64,000 nucleotides of DNA from Neurospora intermedia (taxonomy: Eukaryota > Ascomycota > Sordariomycetes > Sordariales > Sordariaceae): positions 1,612,001-1,676,000 of the forward strand of contig BTPP01000008.1 in assembly GCA_037102815.1 (NCBI GenBank). Reading direction: 5' to 3'. The notes under the pieces were generated by a model, which worked only from the letters and a program-made list of their open reading frames with translations, was not told the DNA's origin and did not search any database. Below, in pieces: positions 59,489 to 64,000 of the stretch; position 1 is the stretch's first letter, and each line of letters begins with the position of its first letter. The position numbers and the translations under genes are program-made.

Positions 59489-60130
59489 TTGTACAATATA
59501 TTTAAAGAAGAGCTATTAGTATTAAAGAAGACGCTTAAAAACCTCCTTAATAAAGGATATATCCGGGCGAGTAATTTAAAGGCTAGAGCCCTAATATTAT
59601 TTATTTATAAGTTAGGAGGCGGATTTCGCTTCTATTGTAATTATAGAGCCCTAAACACTATTACCCATATAGACCGCTACCCTCTTCCCCTAATCCGCAA
59701 GACTTTTAGAATCTTAAAAGGAGCGTACTAATATACGAAAATCGACGTTATAGCAACGTTCTATAAAATACATATAGCTATAGGAAAGGAGAGTAAAACT
59801 ACCTTTAGAATATATTATAGATTCTTCGAATAGATAATTATCCCCTTCGGTCTCTCTAGAACCCTAACTTCATTCTAGAAATATATTAATTCTATCTTCT
59901 ACAATTATTTAAATAACTTCTACTCTACTTATATAAACGACGTACTTATTTATTCCTTTAGGTTTAAAGAAAATTACGAGAAGAAGGTAATTATAGTTCT
60001 AAAAAAATTTAAGGAATACGGGCTATACTTTAACTTTAATAAATACAAATTTTCTATAAAGAAGGTTAAATATTTTAATTTTATTATTTATATAAGTATA
60101 GGCGTATAAATTAACCCCGAAAAGGTTAAA
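59489..60130 (+). pseudogene. reverse transcriptase remnant of right Ty3/gypsy element
   Basis: An 80-codon open stretch includes LLNKGYIRASNLKARALILF, then YRALNTITHIDRYPLPLI, a textbook gypsy RT start. After one stop, KIDVIATFYKIHI and IPFGLSRTLTSF follow, and the catalytic box near 59931 reads YINDVLIYS with Asn for the first Asp of YxDD. Confidence 0.85.
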
Positions 60131-60329
60131 GTAATCCTCGATTAATTCGCTCCTACTTTATAGAAGGGCGTACGTAGTTTCCTTAGATTTATAAATTACT
60201 ACTATATATTTATCCCTTAATTCTCTAAAGTAGCTACCCCCCTAACTAAGCTTATAAGTAAAAGAATCGTATTTAAATAGACTAAAGAGTATAATATAGC
60301 CTTCTAGCTCCTTAAACGCCTATTTATAC

Positions 60330-60730
60330 GTACGCCCATCCTTATAGAGTTCGACCTTAATTGTAAGACCTTCCTAGAAGTAGATTATAATAGCTACGCG
60401 TTCGGAGGTATACTAATATAAGAAGTAAATAACAGTACCCAATGTATTATAGCCTTCTACTTTAGGAAGTTCTCTATAACCGAACGTAATTATTCTATTT
60501 ATAATAAAGAAATATTAGTAATTATCTTCTACTTTGAAGAATAATCTATAGAATTATATAATTACAAAGCCTTTACTATCTTTACCGATTATTATAACCT
60601 AAAATACTTTATAGAGCGTTAAAGCCTCTCTAAACGATAAGTTCGCTAGGCGGAGTACCTATCGTAGTTTAACTTCTACTTCGTTTACCGTCCGGGTAAG
60701 GAAGTTATAGTCCTAAATATATTATCCTAT
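60330..60730 (+). pseudogene. RNase H remnant of right Ty3/gypsy element
   Basis: IEFDLNCKTFLEVDYNSYAFGGILIQ aligns by eye with gypsy RNase H (ETDAS region altered to EVDYN). Further on, NYSIYNKEILVIIFYFEE and FTDYYNLKYF match the YDKELLAI and TDHxNL motifs. Confidence 0.8.
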
Positions 60731-61149
60731 AGAAATTAAGACCGGCCCTCCGGTAAGGATTACGAGGCTAAGAATATACAATTTATTTCCGAAGTAACTT
60801 TATAAATATATATCCGAATTTCTACCTCTATTATCTCTCCGGTAGGGAGTATATAAATATTTAAAAATCTAGATTTACAGCAGTTTTAGGATTAGACTAT
60901 CCACTTTAACTCTACGTATTAAGCCGCCCTATACGCAGTTAAAGAGAACGTCCGAATCTTTATACTGTTACTTTAGTTGAAAGTTTAAATCGCTAACTAC
61001 TCTATAGATAAATTAGGCTGACTATATTATAAAGGGCGCTTCTAAATCCTAGGGACCCCAGCTATATCCGAAGCCGTAGTATTTATAATTATAAATTAAG
61101 AATAGCAATTTAATACCCTCTATACAACTATTATATAAAAGATATATAA

Positions 61150-61950
61150 AGTTATAATACTCAGTTACCCTAGTAGGGAGGGAATAATCTTCGCTCTTTT
61201 AAAAGAATATTATTAACTTCTACTAGGAACCTACGTATAACGCTTCCTACGCAACTATTATATTTATAATTCTACGAAGGTTTAGAGAAATATAAAGAGA
61301 GGCTTCCTATAAATATTAATAATCCCCGACCAATACTATAGAACTATTTAAATAAATTTTATTACCAACCTTCTAAACGCTAATAATAATATATACTTAT
61401 AGGTTATTAAAGATAGGCTAAGTAAGAACATTATCTTCGAACCGATACCTTCTATAAATATAAACCTCTATATAGAACGCTTCCTTTAGTATTTTATATA
61501 TTACTACAATTGGTTATACTCAATTATTAACAATAGAAGTACCAATTGGATAAGTAGGTTCTAAAGGCACCTCTATAAATTAATATATATAGAGTAACTC
61601 CTTAATATAACCTACTACCCCCAGACCGACGGTAGCCCTAAAAGAATAAATTAAGAAGTATACGCCTTCTTTAGAGCCTATATTAACTATTTATAGAATA
61701 ATTAGGATTATTAGACCCTTATAATTTAATTAGCAATTAATAGCCGGATAAATATTTCTATTAGTATAACCCCCTTCTTTATAACCTATAACTACAAAGC
61801 GGGCCCTATTATCCCTACTATCGAGGAATCCTTAAAAGAACTACTTATTACCTCTATCCCCGAACGTAAAACCTACGAATTTATAGAAAAACTATAGTAA
61901 ATCTCAGATATATATTAAACTATTATAGTTATAGCCGTATAATAATAAGA
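61150..61950 (+). pseudogene. integrase remnant of right Ty3/gypsy element
   Basis: Recognisable pieces: RGFLQILIIPDQYYRTI (linker before the core), INFITNLL, the NNRSTNWISRF and YYPQTDGSPKRIN motifs of the DDE core, and a C-terminal FQIGDKVQFNLKNY typical of chromovirus integrases. Confidence 0.8.
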
Positions 61951-62600
61951 GAAATTCGCAAACCGCTCTAAACAACCGGCCGAATAATTCTAAATCGGAG
62001 ATAAGGTCTAGTTCAACCTTAAGAATTACGGCTCTATACATTCTAAAAAGAAATTCGATATAGTCTACGCTAAATATACCGTCTCTAAAGTCTTATCCCT
62101 ATATATAATCGAATTCGAAGGGCTACTATCTACAATTTACAATATCTTTTATATTAACCTCCTCCGTAGAGCCGCTAAAGACCCTCTACCCGGATAGTAT
62201 ACTACGGATTTATAACCCCCAATTATTATAGTCGAAGGAGAGAAAAAATAGAAGGTAGAATAAATTCTTTGTACGAATAACTTTAAAGAGAAGGGAGGGT
62301 ATATAATCCGTATAGTCTATATAAAATAAAAGGGTTTTAGAGAGATTATTTAGGAGCCGTTTAAAGAATTCCTAAAGACGGCTATATTTAATAAATTTAA
62401 ATAGAAGTACGGACCTATAAATATAAATAACGGACTATTAGAATAATATTAGCGCGAGGGAACTATTTATTTTAATAAACGTAAGAGAAATTAATTATAG
62501 CTAAAAGCTAAAGCCCCTTTCCCCTTTACTATAGATAGGATATAAGGAAGTTAATCCTCTACCTAAATATAATTAATCTATAAAAATATAAAAAATAGAA

Positions 62601-64000
62601 AACCGAAGGAAGAATATAACTATAATAATAGACCTTATTCATAGATTTCGCCCTCTTCTAATATTTTAATATTAATAGAGGCGCAGCCAATAGGAGCCTC
62701 CTCCTCTACGCTACCGGCCAGGGAAATAAAATTAATAGGAGGGTCGACCTCTATATTATTATTAATAGTATTAGGAGTACGGAGCGGGACAGTTGTAAAA
62801 TTAATAGTAGGGTTAATCGGAGAGGCAGTCTAAGTACGGGTAGTAGAACAAATTTAGTAAAGAGGTAAAACACTAAATAATCCCTAAATTCCCCCCTTAA
62901 TCGAACTACGCTTATTCGGCTTTAATATTGGAGGGAACGATTCCTTTTAGGCCTATAAATTAATTACCTATATATAGAGACCGTCTATAGCGCAACGTAA
63001 AGATTCGATATCGCTATAAATGCTATTTATATTACTAACAGCGCATTATAAGGATTCTAAGTAAGTACGAACGTCGTTAAATTTAACGAAGGTAGCGAAA
63101 TCGGCGCTAACGATAGAAGGAGGCGTAGTAAGGTCGTTAGAAGTGGGCGGGCTAGTAACTACAATAGCTATATTAGGGCTAGCGAGGAAATAATTAATAA
63201 TTATATTATTAAACCGATTATAGGTAGAAAGATAGTTACTATACTCTAAAATTTCTATAATCGAAATTATATCCTTACGTATAGTAGTAGTAGTACTTTT
63301 AGTACTAAAAGTAAAGTATCCCTACGATTTCTAATTGTAGTAAATAGATTAAACTACACTAAGAGTAGGGAGATAAGCCTTGCCGGATTCCACCTTATAT
63401 ATAATATATTTCGTACTAGAGTTGAAATTAGTGCCTACGTACTTATAACTACAAAAGAGATAAAGCTAGTACTAAAAAGCAACTAGATTATACTTCTCGG
63501 CTGTAGCGAAGCCTTTGCAACAAATTATTTTCTTTTATATATTTATACGAATAGAAAGTAAAATACTATAGTACATAATAGTAGGGTTATTTTTAATAGC
63601 GTAGGCCTTAGTTCTACTTTAATAAGTAGAGGAACTATTAAAAATTTTATTCTCCTTATCCTCCTTCTTAAGGATAGCAGTAAATTAAATAATAGGGGCC
63701 GGATTAGGAGTAATAATAAGTACGGAAATAGAGTAGATAGTAGCAGTAAAAGTAGGAGTACAAGGGGTAGTAAGCACGGGTTTAATAGGTATAAGGGCGG
63801 GAGTAGGAATAAGCATAGGAATAAGAGTAGGGTTCTAATTAAGAGGAATATTAAAGGGGCCGAGTCCGTACTACAATAGTAAAAACGGATAATTACTATA
63901 AGAGTAATTATAATATTATTAGGGAAACTAATAATAGCCTAGGAATTAATTATATACCGAAGTATAGCTAAACTAAATTCCAACGGACGAAAAAGAGGGC
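62601..64000. mobile_element. further RIP-mutated repeat remnant, type unknown, runs off window
   Basis: RIP-type composition continues to the edge. On the minus strand several hundred codons stay nearly open (for example SADFATFVKFNDVRTYLESL and PLLILLLIPALIP-like runs), with stops mainly TAA/TAG. No RT or transposase motif recognised. It could be a gag of a third element reading leftwards. Confidence 0.5.

Larger units (their letters stand above)
57184..62600 (+). mobile_element. RIP-mutated Ty3/gypsy-type LTR retrotransposon remnant, plus strand
   Basis: Same RIP footprint as the left element but opposite orientation. A gag-like frame with a mutated CCHC knuckle, protease region, RT, RNase H and integrase follow in gypsy order over 5.2 kb. 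Most in-frame stops are TAA or TAG at places where gypsy proteins often have Gln, as CpA-to-TpA change predicts. No intact protein can be made. LTRs were not delimited. Confidence 0.88.

Noticed and set aside
59489-59731. 80-codon open frame with RT similarity as a live gene
   Set aside because: It is one surviving open segment of a RIP-mutated retrotransposon; stops flank it and the catalytic box is damaged.

Overview
The window is nuclear DNA from a filamentous ascomycete, almost certainly Neurospora (N. crassa or a very close sibling). Four things point there. Genes have short introns (about 50-130 bp) with GTRNGT donors and CTRAC-type branch sites. Two tRNA-Ile genes and one tRNA-Glu gene carry anticodon-loop introns. 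The right end is a long AT-rich tract with CpA/TpG nearly gone, TpA in excess and CpG kept, which is the footprint of repeat-induced point mutation (RIP). The cellulose-active LPMO at 31.1 kb and the polyketide cluster beside it match, from memory, N. crassa NcLPMO9C (NCU02916) and the sordarial (srd) cluster. No database was searched.

Region 1 (1-29.1 kb) is the secondary-metabolite locus. A truncated BBE-type flavin oxidase lies at the left edge. It is followed by the complete srd set read right to left: srdI (flavin oxidase), srdH (FAD monooxygenase), srdG (epoxide hydrolase), srdF and srdE (SDRs), srdD (cupin), srdC (SDR), srdB (cupin) and srdA (highly reducing PKS, 2,382 aa). Exon structures were worked out by hand and every frame closes. 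In the published scheme as I recall it, SrdA makes a C12 chain that is released as an aldehyde. Oxidoreductases (srdC, srdD, srdE) set up an aldol cyclisation to a salicylaldehyde, SrdI keeps it oxidised, SrdB epoxidises the side chain, and SrdG opens the epoxide to sordarial. No transcription factor or transporter gene is visible inside the cluster.

Region 2 (29.8-32.3 kb) holds a small eEF1A-type methyltransferase and the AA9 LPMO with a CBM1. Region 3 (35.5-47.2 kb) holds housekeeping or regulatory genes: a RhoGAP-like protein with a shifted arginine finger, a membrane-anchored RBR E3 ligase, a tRNA-Ile and a SNF2/RAD5-like helicase. Between the first two of these sits a MITE-like inverted-repeat element flanked by exact 37-bp direct repeats.

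Region 4 (48.3-51.7 kb) is a 999-aa NACHT (NLR/STAND) protein in seven exons; two of its introns appear to use GC donors. Region 5 (about 52.2-64 kb) is RIP-destroyed heterochromatin-like DNA: two divergently oriented Ty3/gypsy elements, a small GC-rich hairpin island between them that escaped RIP, and a third unidentified coding remnant running off the right edge.
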